DNA of 64,000 nt, taken from assembly GCA_002914845.1 (NCBI GenBank), contig JXTC01000011.1:1176237-1240236 (forward strand). The letters run 5' to 3'. The DNA comes from Trema orientale (Eukaryota > Streptophyta > Magnoliopsida > Rosales > Cannabaceae). The notes under the pieces are model-generated. The model was not told the DNA's origin. It did no database searches and worked only from the letters and a program-made list of their open reading frames with translations. Below, piece by piece: positions 35,745 to 48,256 of the stretch (the first letter of the stretch is position 1; the number at the start of each line of letters is the position of its first letter). The translations under genes were made by a program, and so were the position numbers.

Positions 35745-37574
35745 ATGGGGAAGGTTTCTCCTAAAGAGAGGACTCGCAAGCAGAAGAAGCGACTGAGGGG
35801 TTCGAGCAAGTATTTGAAGCCGGGAGCTCTCGCTCGGCTCCGGTACAGCAAGGCCTCGGTTTCTAAGTCTTGTACCGATCTTGGGAGGAAGAGGGTCGCC
35901 GTGTTTGAGGCCGAGAAGGCCGAGAGTGACATGGTGCTGGAAGAGAAGGTTATCGATAGAAGCCCTCTAATGTTATCGCCTGTGAATTTAGTTCGACAGA
36001 GTAGCTTTCTCGGAACGCCGAAGACTCCTCGAGTTGAGGATTGTGAGTCGGAGTCGCGACTCGAGTCCCTTCCCATGGAGTTGCTGGTATCTTTTTGTCA
36101 TTTACTTCTTTTTTTTTTTGTTTGTTGATTTATAATTGTTGGTTAATTTGCTTTTTTGCTTGAAAATTTTCTATTCTGATCACTGCCTACAAGATCATCG
36201 CCTTGCATATAAATGGTGTGTTGAAACTTCTTTTATCGAATTTGAAGAGTTCTGAAACTTGTTTCATTTGTTCAGGCCATGTTTTCTGTCCTCTTTATTT
36301 AATCCCTTCTTTCGAATCAAACGGTACTTACTACCATATAAAACTAGGCCCATTCAAAACATCATAAGGTGCCTGGTTAGATATAAATTCACTCGTCTGG
36401 TCCTGATAAGCTGCAGTAATGGATACACCTTTTCAGAATTAGTTTCTAGGATAAAAGGCGTTTCTCAGGTTTCTTGTTGCTGCAACATTTTACCGGAGAT
36501 CTAAAATGTTTGGTTGGCAAAATGTAGTAATCAAGTTTTTAGAATATTAAGATTCGGCCTTGTTTTGAAAAGTAGCAATAATGGAATTATGAAAGAACAA
36601 ATTAACTGCTGGTTGTGGCAACAATATTACTGGATGTAGGTTTTGTAGCATTTACCTGGATAACAGTGGTAAATGTCTTAGATGGCAACCGTAGGTGTGG
36701 TGAATACTGAAAATTACTTTTCAATTTGCATCTGTTCAGCTGTTGTTGTGTCAACAACAAGACTGCAATGACAGATTTGTATATTGTATTATGCGTCGTA
36801 ACAAAGCTTCAAGTGATTCACTTTGTTACATGAATGAATGTCTTACTAACTATATATATTTTTGTCTGCATTCATCACTTTTTGATTCAATATCTATGCT
36901 TTCTGAGTTTGCTGATTTTATTTTCTTGTTCACCAAAAATTAAGGTTAAAATACTTTGCCACTTGCATCATGACCAGTTGAGGGCTGTTTTCCATGTGTC
37001 TCAGCGAGTTAGAAAAGCTGTGAGTCTCTCACTCCCTGTCGCATTCTCACTTTTTCTTGGTTGCCTCAGCTATTGCAATTTTTATCAGAGGATGTATAAC
37101 TGGGTTAATGCCATTCTATGAACAGGTTTTGCTTGCAAGGCAGTTCCATTTTAATTATACAACTCCAGACCGTTCTCGCCAGGAGATGTTAAGTACGATG
37201 ACTCCCCTGCCTACTGAGCACTGGCCTTTTCTGGGGTAGGGCTTTGACATTTATTATTCTTTCCTGTTATCAACCTTTTTCAGTACATTTACCAAATCTT
37301 GGTCTGTTGCAGCCGGGGAGATGGGAAGGGTACGCGGTTGCCTAGTCCACACACTCCAAAAGCACCACGGCAGGGGCCCCGGCCCCCTTCTCGCCTCAAA
37401 GCCTCTGAGGTTCGGCAAGTTGCTGCTGTTCTTTTTCAGGAGTCAGCTCTACCTGCAAGGTGCATGGTTCCTTCCGTTTTAGCAAAGCCCCTGTGTAAAT
37501 CTTTGGCATCAAATCGAGTTCTATTTTATGAGGATGAGTTATGTCAAGCTGTTGCTCAGAATAAACTTCGGTGA
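35745..37574 (+). CDS. F-box protein, FBS / At4g35930-like
   Basis: Four exons with consistent phases: 35745-36086, 36945-37019, 37126-37235 and 37313-37574, giving 262 residues. Borders are CTG|GTATCT, AAG|GTT, GCT|GTGAGT, CAG|GTT, GG|GTAGGG and CAG|CC. F-box proteins are the substrate receptors of SCF E3 ligases and dock on SKP1. The N-terminus MGKVSPKERTRKQKKRLRG is very basic, a likely nuclear signal. Residues 108-145 carry the F-box (LESLPMELLVKILCHLHHDQLRAVFHVSQ), cut by intron 1 right after MELL. The C-terminal part has a proline-rich stretch (PHTPKAPRQGPRPP) and the conserved tail VLFYEDELCQAV without Kelch or LRR repeats, as in the small stress-induced F-box (FBS) group. Assignment to that group is from memory of family members. 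A decayed copy of exon 4 lies at 54502. Confidence 0.88.
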
Positions 37575-39098
37575 ACTCCCATTTACTCTAGTTCTTTGTA
37601 TATATTAGTTTGGTGATGCAATTTTGTAGCTTTGCTGGGGGAATGCTTAGCTTTAGGTTATATTAAACTTCAGATTTTAAGTAGGAGATGAAAGATTTGA
37701 GATGTTGTTTGTGAGAATAAGACAGTTCAATCTAGTCCTTTGTATATTTCCTATATATGTCAAATTAATGACAGCTGATATGTTAGCAAGGCCCCTTTCT
37801 TCCAAAGTTCCACTTCGGAGGCTGGTACGAGTTTGAGAACGTGGTGCTGGCTGGAGTTGGGCGAGTGAAAGATCATCGTACTTGCGGAACATTAGCTTTT
37901 CCCTTTTGGTATCTCTGTTTTTTCTAATAATTTTTTTTCTTTGCTTAAATTGCACAACTTCTCAAATGCGTAAAAGTAAGAATCCAAAGTAAACAAAATT
38001 CTAGTAGAAATTAGTGTAAGTACCATTACATTGGTTTTATGCAGTTATACTAGAGTCAGTGTATCGCAATATTGGCGTGCTTTTTATTTTTATTTTTACT
38101 TTTTTTGAGGAAATTTGATCTTATGTGGTAAAAATTTCAACAAAACAACCTGTATAGTGGTAAAAATCATATAGTTTTTTTTTTTTTTTGAATTTGGTTA
38201 TTAGTTACAGTAAATTAAATTGGTTTCTCAGTTTCTAGTAACTAAAATATTTAGAAAAATGCTATTGAATGTCTTATGGGAAAAATAATAATTTGAGAAG
38301 CTTTTATTTTTGGTATTATTTTTTAAAAAGTCTTATTAAGTGTTATTTTCATTTATAAAAATTGCCCCTCTCCCCCCCTATTCCCTTCCTTTTTTGGATT
38401 TGTATAGCAAACTGATTGAATTTTGAGTCCATTTAAAATAAATATCTTTTTTACGAAGTTGTAGAAAAATGATCAATATATCAGTGTGTATATCAAGTGT
38501 AAAATATGATGAACTCAGTATAATATAAACTAAATTTAGTACATAAATAGATATACTAAGTATAAAAATATGTATATACTCGGTTATTTAACTTCAAAAG
38601 GAGAAAAATAGACAATTATTAAAGCGAAATGTAAAAAAATTGGACGCACATTCTATTTTCTATTTTTTTAATTTTTTTTTGTTTTTGCATATTCACTAAT
38701 TTGCTATTTTTTTTATTTATTTTTCATTCTTTTGCCAAATGGTTGTTTATTAGTGTATTATTATTATTATTATTATTAGGGAAATCAGTGTACATCAACT
38801 TTAAAATTTATAGGCTACCTCCTCCCAAAAAAGAAAAAAAAATGTAGACTAGAATATCAATTTTATGCATTAATATATCTACTTATACTTTGGCAAGTTT
38901 GCAAAAATTTCTCATATATCCAACCATTTTTGTTATAAAGTTTGAAAAGGGACACTTATTGAACAAGACTCAAAAATCGACCATTTTGCTAAACCCTAAA
39001 AAACAGTGCTTAGGAAACGGAAGTGGGAACTAGATTTGTTGAACCCTTTTGGCATCCTTATGCTAATATGCATGATTGATGGGTAAATGTTATTTGTA
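37575..39098. other. F-box 3' flank and AT-rich intergenic DNA
   Basis: The first 200 bp is probably 3' UTR, since it is shared with the decayed copy at 54695-54870. The rest is AT-rich with an (att)n tract at 38758-38780. No gene is seen. Confidence 0.45.
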
Positions 39099-39352
39099 GG
39101 TGCCAATCCAATAGGTATTTTTTTTTTAATCTATTTATAGATATTATTTTACTGAATAAAAATTCATCATAATTTTACACACGTCTTTTTATGGCAAAAA
39201 ATGGGAAGAGAAAAATATTAAATAGTGTGTATTTATTTTTATTAATTTTTTTCTAACTATTTAAATTATGATAGCTGTTAGATAATAATCCAATAGTTAA
39301 AAAAAAATACCTATGGATAGATAAAAAAGAAATACTTATTGGATTGAGAACC
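39099..39352. mobile_element. Micron-like MITE, copy 2
   Basis: 254 bp, left end ggtgccaatccaatagg, right end reversed ggttctcaatccaataag. The interior matches copy 3 (agagaaaaatattaaatag, ttattaatttttt, ctgttagataataatcc). The right flank runs into gtatatgtatata; the left flank is less clearly TA-rich. Confidence 0.6.
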
Positions 39353-40850
39353 TTGTATATGTATATATTGGGAAGTTTTAAATTCATCACTATTTGGACT
39401 ATGTACATTCATAATTATAATTATAAATTTATTCAAAATTAGAATTATTAAAAAAGATAAATCATATTAAAATTCTATTATTATATGTAATGAATGTATA
39501 TAGTCTAAATGGTGATGGATTTAGAACTTCTTTATCAAGTAACACAAAAAAGGGAAAAATGAAATATTTTACTACTCTTCGTTGTGTTTCATAATGCTTC
39601 CCCCCCTCCCCCCCCCTTTTTTTTTGTTTTATTGAAATTTTGTAAGGATTTGAGTTGTTTTGTTGAGTTTTGTAAGAGTTTAATTCTTTGCCTTTCAAGT
39701 ATTTGACTTTCTTAAAATGTAAAAGATGCAAACTGATCATCCTAGTGATTGTCGTCGAAAAAATGAATCAAAAATTGGATGTAAATAGAAAAACGTATAC
39801 AGCCACGAAGTTATAGGGCGAGTGGGGGCTGAAGTCCCCACTGAAAATTTATTTATATATGTATTATTATAAATACTATAATCCTTATTTAATAGGTGTA
39901 GCTTTTTTTTTTTTGGGCTAAAATTATATAATAATAGCTAAACTTATAAGCCTCATAAAATTGTTAGTGACATAAATATATACTAATTTTCATATGGTAG
40001 TTTTCCTTGGAAAAAAAAAAATTCCACATGTTATTTCAGATTTTTTCTTTTCTCTTTTTGAAAAAATAACTTAAACCTTTTTATGTTTCTTTTTATTTTT
40101 TTATAAATTAGATTGAATTTAATTAAGCTAAACCTTTTTATGTTTCTTTTTATTTTTTTATAAATTAGATTGAATTTAATTAAGCTAACTAAAACATGCC
40201 AAAAGGGGTCCAAATTCTGATGTACCATTTTCTTCTCAAGGCTCATCGCTAACCTAAATTAATAAAAATCTTAAATTAATTTTCAATTAAAAAATATTTT
40301 ATTATTATTATTATTATTATTTAAAAAAATATGATTTAACTAATGACATACTCTATCCCTGAGAAAAGTAAAACCCTATAACTTTTCATCTTTTTTCTTC
40401 TACACTGAACATACTCTATCCTAATCTATCTCTATTAAGCAATTCTTTGAATTAGCATTGATGATCTTGCTAAGAAAATGGTTGATACAAAGAGAAAAGA
40501 AATGTATCTTTATTAGTTTATCGACTTATGATGTTTGAGATTAATTTGACAAGTTACTACTCTAATTGTAGGATGTTATTTTCTTCTATAAATCCTGTTA
40601 GGAATCAGCTACACAATCAAGAAGATGATCAATTAACAAGATAATTTATTTGTTTATATTAAGAAAGAAATCTTCAATGGTCTTGATAACGAAGTTATTC
40701 TACAACGTTTTCAAGGTATAAAAACTGTCCAGAACAATTATAGTATTCAACACTTATTAATATATCTTTTTTTTGTTGTTGTCAGAGTTTAAGCCCTAGC
40801 ATAAAAAAGAATTGGTTCTGCGCCTTAACATACATATATATATATATATA
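39353..40850. other. AT-rich intergenic DNA with a local tandem duplication
   Basis: No gene. A C-run and T-run lie near 39600-39625 and (att)n at 40297-40322. The 57-bp tandem duplication is listed separately. Confidence 0.4.
40073..40186. repeat. 57-bp perfect tandem duplication
   Basis: The unit from aaacctttttatgtttc to tttaattaagct occurs twice head to tail, at 40073-40129 and 40130-40186, without a visible difference. This is a very recent or conversion-maintained duplication. Confidence 0.85.
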
Positions 40851-41093
40851 GGCATTAATCTAGTAGGTATTTTTTTTTACCTATTAATAAGTATTATTTT
40901 GCCCAATTAAAGTTCATCACGTATTTTTTTTTAATATGATAAAAAGTGGAGAGAGAAGCATTAAATAATATGTATTTACTTTTATTAATTTTTTTTTTTC
41001 AACTGCTCAAATTATAATAACCATTAGATAATAATCTAATGGCTAAAAAAAAGTTTATGAATAGGTTAAAATAATACATATTAGATTAGGAAC
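40851..41093. mobile_element. Micron-like MITE, copy 3, plus end fragment
   Basis: 243 bp, left end ggcattaatctagtagg directly after (ta)n at 40831-40850, right end reversed cggttcctaatctaata followed by gtatatata. A further lone left end, ggttgccaatccaatagg, starts at 41105, 12 bp downstream, in the same orientation. That suggests repeated use of the same TA tract or a broken tandem copy. Confidence 0.6.
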
Positions 41094-41864
41094 CGTATAT
41101 ATATGGTTGCCAATCCAATAGGTATATAAACTTATATTATTAACAACGATTATATATAAACTTACATTATTAACAACCATTATTAACTAATGCAATAACT
41201 TATATATGTACGTATTGAACTGCTTTATCAGTTTGATCGAGTAATATATATGTAAATTAGTTTTCATTTCGAATTGATAATATACAAGCAAGGTTTCTAA
41301 AGTCGAAAGACTCTGTTCTATTATTATTATTATTATTATTATTAACTAATGTTCATCTGGTCCATAAAAAGTCAAAAAACTTGCTTCCTTTCCATTAAAA
41401 AAAAAAAGGAGAGAAGAAAAGAAATACTTGCTTCCACGTATGACGACATTAAACAAGACTTTTTAAATATGGATCCAGTCTATCACACTTGTTCAGTCCT
41501 CCCTCCTCAACAGCCAAAAGGCAATTGTTTTCAAGTCTTTGCATATTGGCTTTTTTTCACCCAAATTTGTGTATTTCTCATCTCATTTTCACACTTGTTC
41601 AGTCCTCCCTCCTTTATCTCTTTTCAGGTGCTCATATACGTAGCTTTTTCATACAACACATTTATAACGGAGGACTTCTCAATGGTTACAATTTTATATA
41701 TATATCTATTTCTTAAGTAATTCGTCGGCACAACTATATACTAAAATAATATACTAATCTAACAGATAATATATAATTTTATTTTTTATGTTTTAAACAT
41801 ACAAAGAAGCCAGACACTCAACAACGAAATTGAAAATCATAAGCAAGTGCAACGAAACAACCCC
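41094..41864. other. AT-rich intergenic DNA
   Basis: Includes the lone Micron-like end at 41105, a short tandem repeat 'tatataaacttacattattaacaac' twice at 41120-41180 (one base differing) and (att)n at 41321-41342. No gene is supported. Confidence 0.4.
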
Positions 41865-42002
41865 TTGTTATTTCCTTTTTTAGTTTATTACTTTGGTTTT
41901 CTTGTTTGGTATTTTTAAGTTAGCTGAGTCAGAGTCCAGTCAGCAACGGTCTTCGACGTCTCCAACTGTGCTAACTCACTTTCTTAGAAGAGTCCAAGAT
42001 TT

Positions 42003-42162
42003 GTCAATTGGGGCTAGCTCAGTTGATCCAAAGTTTGAGGGTTGTGTGTGTGTGTTTGGGGGCAGGGGTTCAAACCTTAGTAGTGTGTGTCATTTTCTTT
42101 TAATTTGTAGTAAGTAATGGTCATTAGTTAAGCCCCATTTTTTTTAAAAAAAAATTAAAAAA
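42003..42162 (+). mobile_element. tRNA-derived SINE, copy 1
   Basis: The body contains an A-box-like tagctcagttgat (42015) and a B-box-like ggttcaaacctta (42068), separated by a (gt)n run, and ends in a T-then-A-rich tail. It is flanked by 19-bp direct repeats ttagaagagtccaagattt (41984-42002) and ttagaaaagtccaagattt (42163-42181) differing at one base. Long TSDs and internal pol III boxes are the mark of SINEs mobilised by LINE machinery. It sits in the leader/LTR region of the copia fossil. Confidence 0.85.
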
Positions 42163-44970
42163 TTAGAAAAGTCCAAGATTTTAAAACTATTTCTGTAACT
42201 AATTGTAATGAATCTGTTGAACAGATTCCGTGAAATTCTGGTCTTCAAGTATATTGAATATCTCTGTACTAAGTGCTATATATATAGAAAATATCTTAGA
42301 GCTCTCTCTCTAATAAGAGCCTTTGCTTTTCGAACTATATTTTCTTTGAGAAACTTATGGCAAGCGAAGGATCGTCATGATCTTCTTCAGCAAATCTCAA
42401 TTCAGCTTCAACCTCGCTCCATTCCAAATCTGTGTGCTCATTTTTCAACGACTTTGAGCACGGTTGTCACAGTAAAGCTTGATTGTACAAATTTCCTGAT
42501 GTGAAAATCACAAGTGATTCTGGCTGTGCAAGGATGCGTGTAGCTGGTTATCTCTATAGAACGAAGCCATGTCCACCTGAATTTCTTGAAGCACAGATCT
42601 CAAATGGTGAATGAGTTCGGGTTCCAAACCCAGATTTCGAGTAATGGAACAGAGAGGATCAATTACTCTTGAGTTGGCTGCTGTCATCACTACCATCGAT
42701 TGTGCTGAGTCAGGTAATTTGTTGCATCACTTGTCATGATCTTTGGACTACTCTTGATCATCTTTACGCCACAAAATCAAGAGCTCGATTACTCCAGCTG
42801 GAAATTCAACTCTCGAGCCTGAAGAAAAACAATCTGTCCATGATAGATTACTTAGCAAAGCTTGAAAGCTGTGCTGATCAGTTGTGCCGCTGCTGGATAC
42901 TTAGTTAAAGATGAAGATCTTGTTATGTATGCTCTTGCTAGTTTAGGATTATATTACGATCCAATCATCTGCAACATTATTACTCAAGGTTCAAAGGAAA
43001 AGATACCTCTCAGAGAAATATATGCATTACTACTCAATCATGAGATTCGCCTTGAGCGCAACAATGCATCAATAGAGATACATAATCCATCAGCAAATTT
43101 TGCTGGTAGGAATGCTGGTTTTGGTAAGCGAGGCCGAGGAAGAAACAATAATTTCTCCTTCCGAGGCCGTGGTTGTGGATGCAACAATGGTGGATATAAA
43201 TCTAGCAGCATAGGCAATGGACCTAGAAATAAGCCAATTTGCCAAATATGTGGAAAGCAGGGACATGCGGCTTTTAATTGTTGGCATCGTATGGATGAAA
43301 GCTTTCAAGCTTCTTCATCGAACACCAAAGGAGCTAGTCCAGGTGCTACTAGAATAAACAAAGTAGCTACTTACTTAGCAACACCAGATACTGTGATTGA
43401 TCCGAGCTGGTATGCTGATAGTGGAGCTACCAATCATGTTATAGCTGAGCTTGAGAATATGCATCTGAAGGAGGACTATGGTGGCAAAGACAAACTGATA
43501 GTTGGCAATGGTAAACACTTGACTATAACTCATATTGGTTATTCTAATTTATCCACAAATAACTCTAAAATATTATTGCATCTTAAAAATATTCTTAGAG
43601 TGCCGCAAGATTACAAAAAGCTTAGTTAGCATTTCAAAACTTACAGTTGATAACAATGTGTTTCTTGAATTTCATTCCAATATCTGTTTTGTGAAGGACA
43701 AAACTATAGGGATTGTTCTACTCAAAGGCTGACTTAGAGATGGACTTTTATCAATTCAATGAACCAGTTCCTGCTTTACTCAGTGAAAGTTTTAAGACTT
43801 TATAGCCAATGCTTCAAATATTTCACATTATTTTTCTGATGTACATAGTTTGAATAAGTGCATTAGTGCATCCAATAACACATGGTCCTGTAATTTAGTG
43901 TCGTGTATGTCAGGTCAAAATAATGTCCAAAGTGCTATTTATTTATGGCATAAGAGGTTAAGTCATCCTTCAAGTAAAATCGTGAATACAGTGTTAAAGT
44001 CCTGTATTAATGGAACTTTTGTGAATAAGAACTTTTATTTTTGTACTGCTTGTCAATTAGGCAAAAGCCATGTCTTACCTTTCACTACTTCATAAAAATA
44101 ATCTGCAGCACCACCTGAGTTGATACATTCTGATATATAGGGGCCTACACCCGTTATGTCTGGGAAAGATTATTGGTATTATATTCATTTCATAGATAAT
44201 TATTCAAGGTTCACATGGGTATATCCTTTGAAAATTAAGTCTAAAGCCTTATATGTGTTTAAACAGTTCAGGACTTTTATGGAAAAACAATTTCGTAGAC
44301 CTATGCTTGGTTTCCAAACTAATTAGGGAGGTGAATATTGATCGTTTACTCCTTACCTAGCTGAACTTGGAGTCAATTTCCATCATCTTTGTCCACATGT
44401 CCATCAACAAAATGGTAGAGTTGAGTGAAAACACCATCACATTGTCGAACTTGGTCACACTTTACTTGCACAAGCCTCTATGCCTGTGTCTTTTCGGTGG
44501 GAAGCATTTACGACTACTGTGTATCTCATCAATTGTTTACCCACTCCAGTGTTGTCCAATATTTCTTCTTTACAAAAATTTTTTTGGATCTAAACCAGAT
44601 TACAATTTTCTCAAAGTGCTTAGCTGTTATTGTTTTCCTCATTTAAGGCCATATAATACTCATAAACTTGAGTTCAAGTCCTCCAAGCATCTTTTCTTGG
44701 GATAGTTCAGCTCACAAAGGTTATATTTGTTAACACTCTAGTGGTCGAATATATTCAGAGTTGTTTTCCTTTAAGTCACATCATACATCTAACTCTTCAT
44801 CTTCAGACTTTTCAACTATTGTGTTGCCTTTTAGTTTTCAGTCTACAGGTCTACCACAGGTTGGAATTCAATTTGGCTCCTTATAATTTCCTTATGAACA
44901 AGTTCCTCTATCGCCTAATTTCTCTTCTGACCAAACCAATGCTACTGTCCAAGATAATATTGGTGTCTAA

Positions 44971-45547
44971 GGTCATGTTTGGTATATTGTATAAGGACTC
45001 TGTATTGTATTAATTAAACATAATATTGTGTTTGGGTATGCTTTTGTATTGTATTATTTAATACGAAATCAAAATTTAATACAATTATCTAATACAGAAT
45101 AAAAGAACTGTATTACACTGTATTACATAATTTTAACTTTAATGTAGTATTATACAATACTCACTCTCCTCTTTTTTTCTGTTCTTGATTTTTTTCTCAT
45201 CATTTTATCTCTCACATCACTTTATTCTTTTCAAAAGTGATATTTTTCTAAATAAATATTTAAAAGTGGTATTTTTCTAAATTTATATCTAAAAAGTGGT
45301 TTTTTCGTAAATAATTTTTTTAAAGTGGAAATTTTACAAGTGGTATTTTACTACATATTTTTTGAAAATAGTATTTTTCTAAATAAATTTTTGAAAATAG
45401 TATTTTTCAAAATTAACTTTTTAATACAACATCTTAATATAAATGCAAAACCAAATATAGTACTATAATAGAATAATACAATACAATACAATCCAATACA
45501 ATATATCACAATACAATATAATATAATACGACGTACCAAATATGGCC
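44971..45547. mobile_element. Harbinger/Tourist-type MITE nested in the copia fossil
   Basis: 577 bp. The TIRs are ggtcatgtttggta and, reversed, ggccatatttggta, flanked by taa on both sides (44968-44970 and 45548-45550). The arms contain repeated tgtattgtatt / aatacaatac words. The core (45230-45420) is a degenerate array of 'aaaagtggtatttttctaaat' units of about 30 bp. The text of the host element continues on both sides of it, proving insertion into it. Confidence 0.85.
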
Positions 45548-45815
45548 TAAGATAATGCAACTGCACAAGCTAATTCTACACGAAATCCTACTACTACTAT
45601 TCAAGATGCTACTGTTGTTCAAGATACTATTCAGCCTCCTATTCCAACCGTAGTCCTATGGCACCATCACCAGTTCCATCCTCTAGACATCCCATGGTCA
45701 CACGCAGCCAGCATGGTATTGTACTTGTGAATGATAAATATCCTGATTATGACCACATTTCTGCTGCACTAATAACAATCTCAGAGAGGTGCATGTCTTA
45801 GTGATTATAAGCAAA

Positions 45816-46227
45816 TAATTTTGCTCTTTTGGTTTCTATTTTAGCTAAGAGATTCCTAATAATGATGGTGTTTGTTTAAAAGTGTGTAGGTGAAAATTTG
45901 GCATACCAAGCGTTAGTTGAAGTCCCTAGTGGGAGAGTCACAACATTTTTTTTTAAAAATTTAGTTTCTAATAACTAATAAATTGATTGTTGGAACCAAT
46001 AATTAATCAGTCAAAACAAATTGATTAATGTAATTGAGATATAATTATCCATTATTTATGTTGAAATCAATAGTACCCAAATATTAAAACTGGTTTCATA
46101 AGCTTAAAATAAGCTTTAATATATAAAAACCAATTCCAAAACATTAAATTGAGCAAGCAGTCCAAAAACATCATAACAAATCATATACCAGCTTCAAAAC
46201 ATCTCAAAATGATGCCATATTATATAT
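45816..46227. other. AT-rich intergenic DNA
   Basis: No gene or clear repeat is seen between the copia fragment and the next Micron-like copy. Confidence 0.4.
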
Positions 46228-46470
46228 GGTTGCAAATCCAGTAGGCATTTTTTTTTACCTATATATAGGTATTTTTTTTTAGTCATTAGTTTATCATTTA
46301 ATGGCGATCTAATGGCTATAATAATGTGCATAAAAAGACATGCATCATTAATTCTATTTCTCTTTTTTACTTTTTAATATAAAAAAATATGCATGATAAA
46401 TTTTAATTGGCCAAAACAATACCTATGTATAGGTTAAAAAAAAAAAAAAAACCTACTGGATTGGTGTCCA
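46228..46470. mobile_element. Micron-like MITE, copy 4
   Basis: 243 bp, left end ggttgcaaatccagtagg after attatatat, right end reversed tggacaccaatccagtagg, followed by ttatatatatatatat. The interior shares gtgcataaaaagacatgcat with copy 1. TA tracts on both sides again. Confidence 0.65.
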
Positions 46471-48010
46471 TTATATATATATATATATCCACTAAACCAG
46501 AATTCTTTTTAAAAAAAATTTTGATACTCAGGTTTTTTGCTACTTCCTATAAGATATAAATTTTCATTTAAATTGTTATTGATTTTCTTTTTATAAGCAG
46601 CTGCTTTTTTTTTTTTTTTCAAATTTTTTTAATGAGTAATCCATTGAAAGAATGTTCAAGGAGTGTTCTCACCCAATTAATGAAGAGCAGAGACTAAAAA
46701 ATATTGAGTAGATAATTGGGTTTTGGGTTCCCCAATTAATGAAGATTCTTAGTTTTATTCTTATTTTCATGTACAAAAACTTTGAACGAAAAATACCCAA
46801 TTGAAAGAAGAGGTCTCGCTTTCAAAATCCTTTTTTTTTTTTTTTAAATTATTTGTCGAGTCCTTGGATTTATACATACTATGATCTCCATCTTGACAGA
46901 GATAGCATTGCTGCTAAGATTTTCATGTTTATCTCCTTTTTTACCTTTTTATTTACTGATCTTCATGTTTGATGATTAAGTTGTTTTTTTTTTTTAATGT
47001 TGTTAGCTATTTATGGTAAACTATACTACTTCATTTGTAATATTTCGGGTGCATAGGACAAATTTCAAAAATGATGCGGTTAACAACAACATTCAATATA
47101 AAAGTGAAGGGCCATGGTGTCTTTTGCCTTTTTTTAAAGAGTTTAGATGATTAGATCCAATAAAAAATTTTAAACATAAATATATAATTTTATCTTCTAT
47201 TTGTGGAAATTTTAAATATATATACATAATTTTACACAAGTCAAAGAAATAGGTTAATTAAACCTTAAAAATTGATACCCGCTCTCCCCCTTAATTAAAA
47301 ATTTGTGAAAATCATTTAGCTGCTGTCTGTGGTTGTCGAGATAGGGACATGTGATCTTCTTCTTATTTATTTATTATTATTATTATTCTTGTTATTATTA
47401 TTTTTAGGTGATTCCTGATCATCTTAATTGTTACAAATATAAATGAAAAAACAGAAATAAACAAATAAATAAACGAGGTCGGCCTGTTGGGAAGCAACGG
47501 AGAAGCTTCAAAACCTTGAAAGAGTCCATATGTAGCTATCAGTAAATTACTTTCGTCATTTACTTTTCTTATAATCTAACCGTATAGAGTTTTTTTCCCC
47601 CCCAAGAAAAGATATAACTACATAGAATATTAATCTCAAACAATAGATAAAGTACACGTAAGCGATATTGATATTCTGTATCTGATGTGTCTCCGACAAA
47701 TCTATATGATACCTAAATATATGCCTCTCACGAGGCTTTGAGTCATAAATCACCTTTTGAAATTTGATGTATGGCTCGTATTTTTCTACAGATAACAAAT
47801 TCAACGTTGTTTAGAATCAAAAAGTTTTGTCTGCATGAGCATGACTTAAATGCCATTGGCAGGATAGTTGGGTCCACCGTCCATGCATGACTCACGCAGG
47901 TACACAAACTTTCAACTAGTTATGGTAGTTACAGATTCAGTATTTTTACGGTTCCTATCAAAAGAAGGATTAAAATTCAAATTTAGTGTAGTACTTTTTT
48001 TTTTTTGGAT
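46471..48010. other. AT-rich intergenic DNA
   Basis: T runs near 46605, 46830, 46985 and 47990 and (att)n at 47369-47400. No protein-coding gene is supported. Confidence 0.4.
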
Positions 48011-48174
48011 GGCTACGGTAGAGGCGTCCCTACGTAAGGTCATGCCTTAATTATCGTTGGATGGGAATCTGTGGGGAATAACAGGAATATGTGGAGAATC
48101 TATTTATATACAGATTCCCATCCAACGGTGAATAGACAGGGCCCTACGTAAGGGCGCCCCTACTGTAGACGCGC
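48011..48174. repeat. hairpin element, copy A (complete)
   Basis: A 164-bp sequence that folds almost end to end. Outer arms: ggctacggtagaggcgtccc against (reversed) gcgtctacagtaggggcgcc; both continue into ctacgtaagg. Inner arms: gttggatgggaatctgt against acagattcccatccaac, perfect over 17 bases. It sits between long T runs (47995-48006 and 48175-48189). It looks like a MITE inserted in a T tract. As RNA it would be a strong hairpin. Confidence 0.65.
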
Positions 48175-48256
48175 TTTTTTTTTTTTTTACCAAAAAAAGT
48201 ACTGATTAATTAAGAAATATACAACTTACAATTGACAGATAAAATATTATTGGGGA

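Larger units (their letters stand above)
41865..45815 (+). mobile_element. 3'-truncated Ty1/copia fossil with nested SINE and MITE
   Basis: Parts in order: a probable LTR/leader (about 41865-42360, hosting the SINE), gag (about 42360-43300) with a zinc knuckle CQICGKQGHAAFNC, protease with WYADSGATNHV (about 43409), the pre-integrase domain LWHKRLSHPSSKIV (about 43945), integrase (about 44100-44700), and a linker rich in S, T and P that is split by a 577-bp MITE (44971-45547) and resumes to about 45815. Reverse transcriptase, RNase H and the 3' LTR are absent. It is broken in many places (of the order of ten or more) and clearly old. The left border is approximate. Confidence 0.8.

Noticed and set aside
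40251-41340. CRISPR-like or satellite array from the recurring (att)n and ta tracts
   Set aside because: These are ordinary microsatellites and MITE flanks without regular repeat-spacer structure; CRISPR is not expected in a plant nuclear genome.
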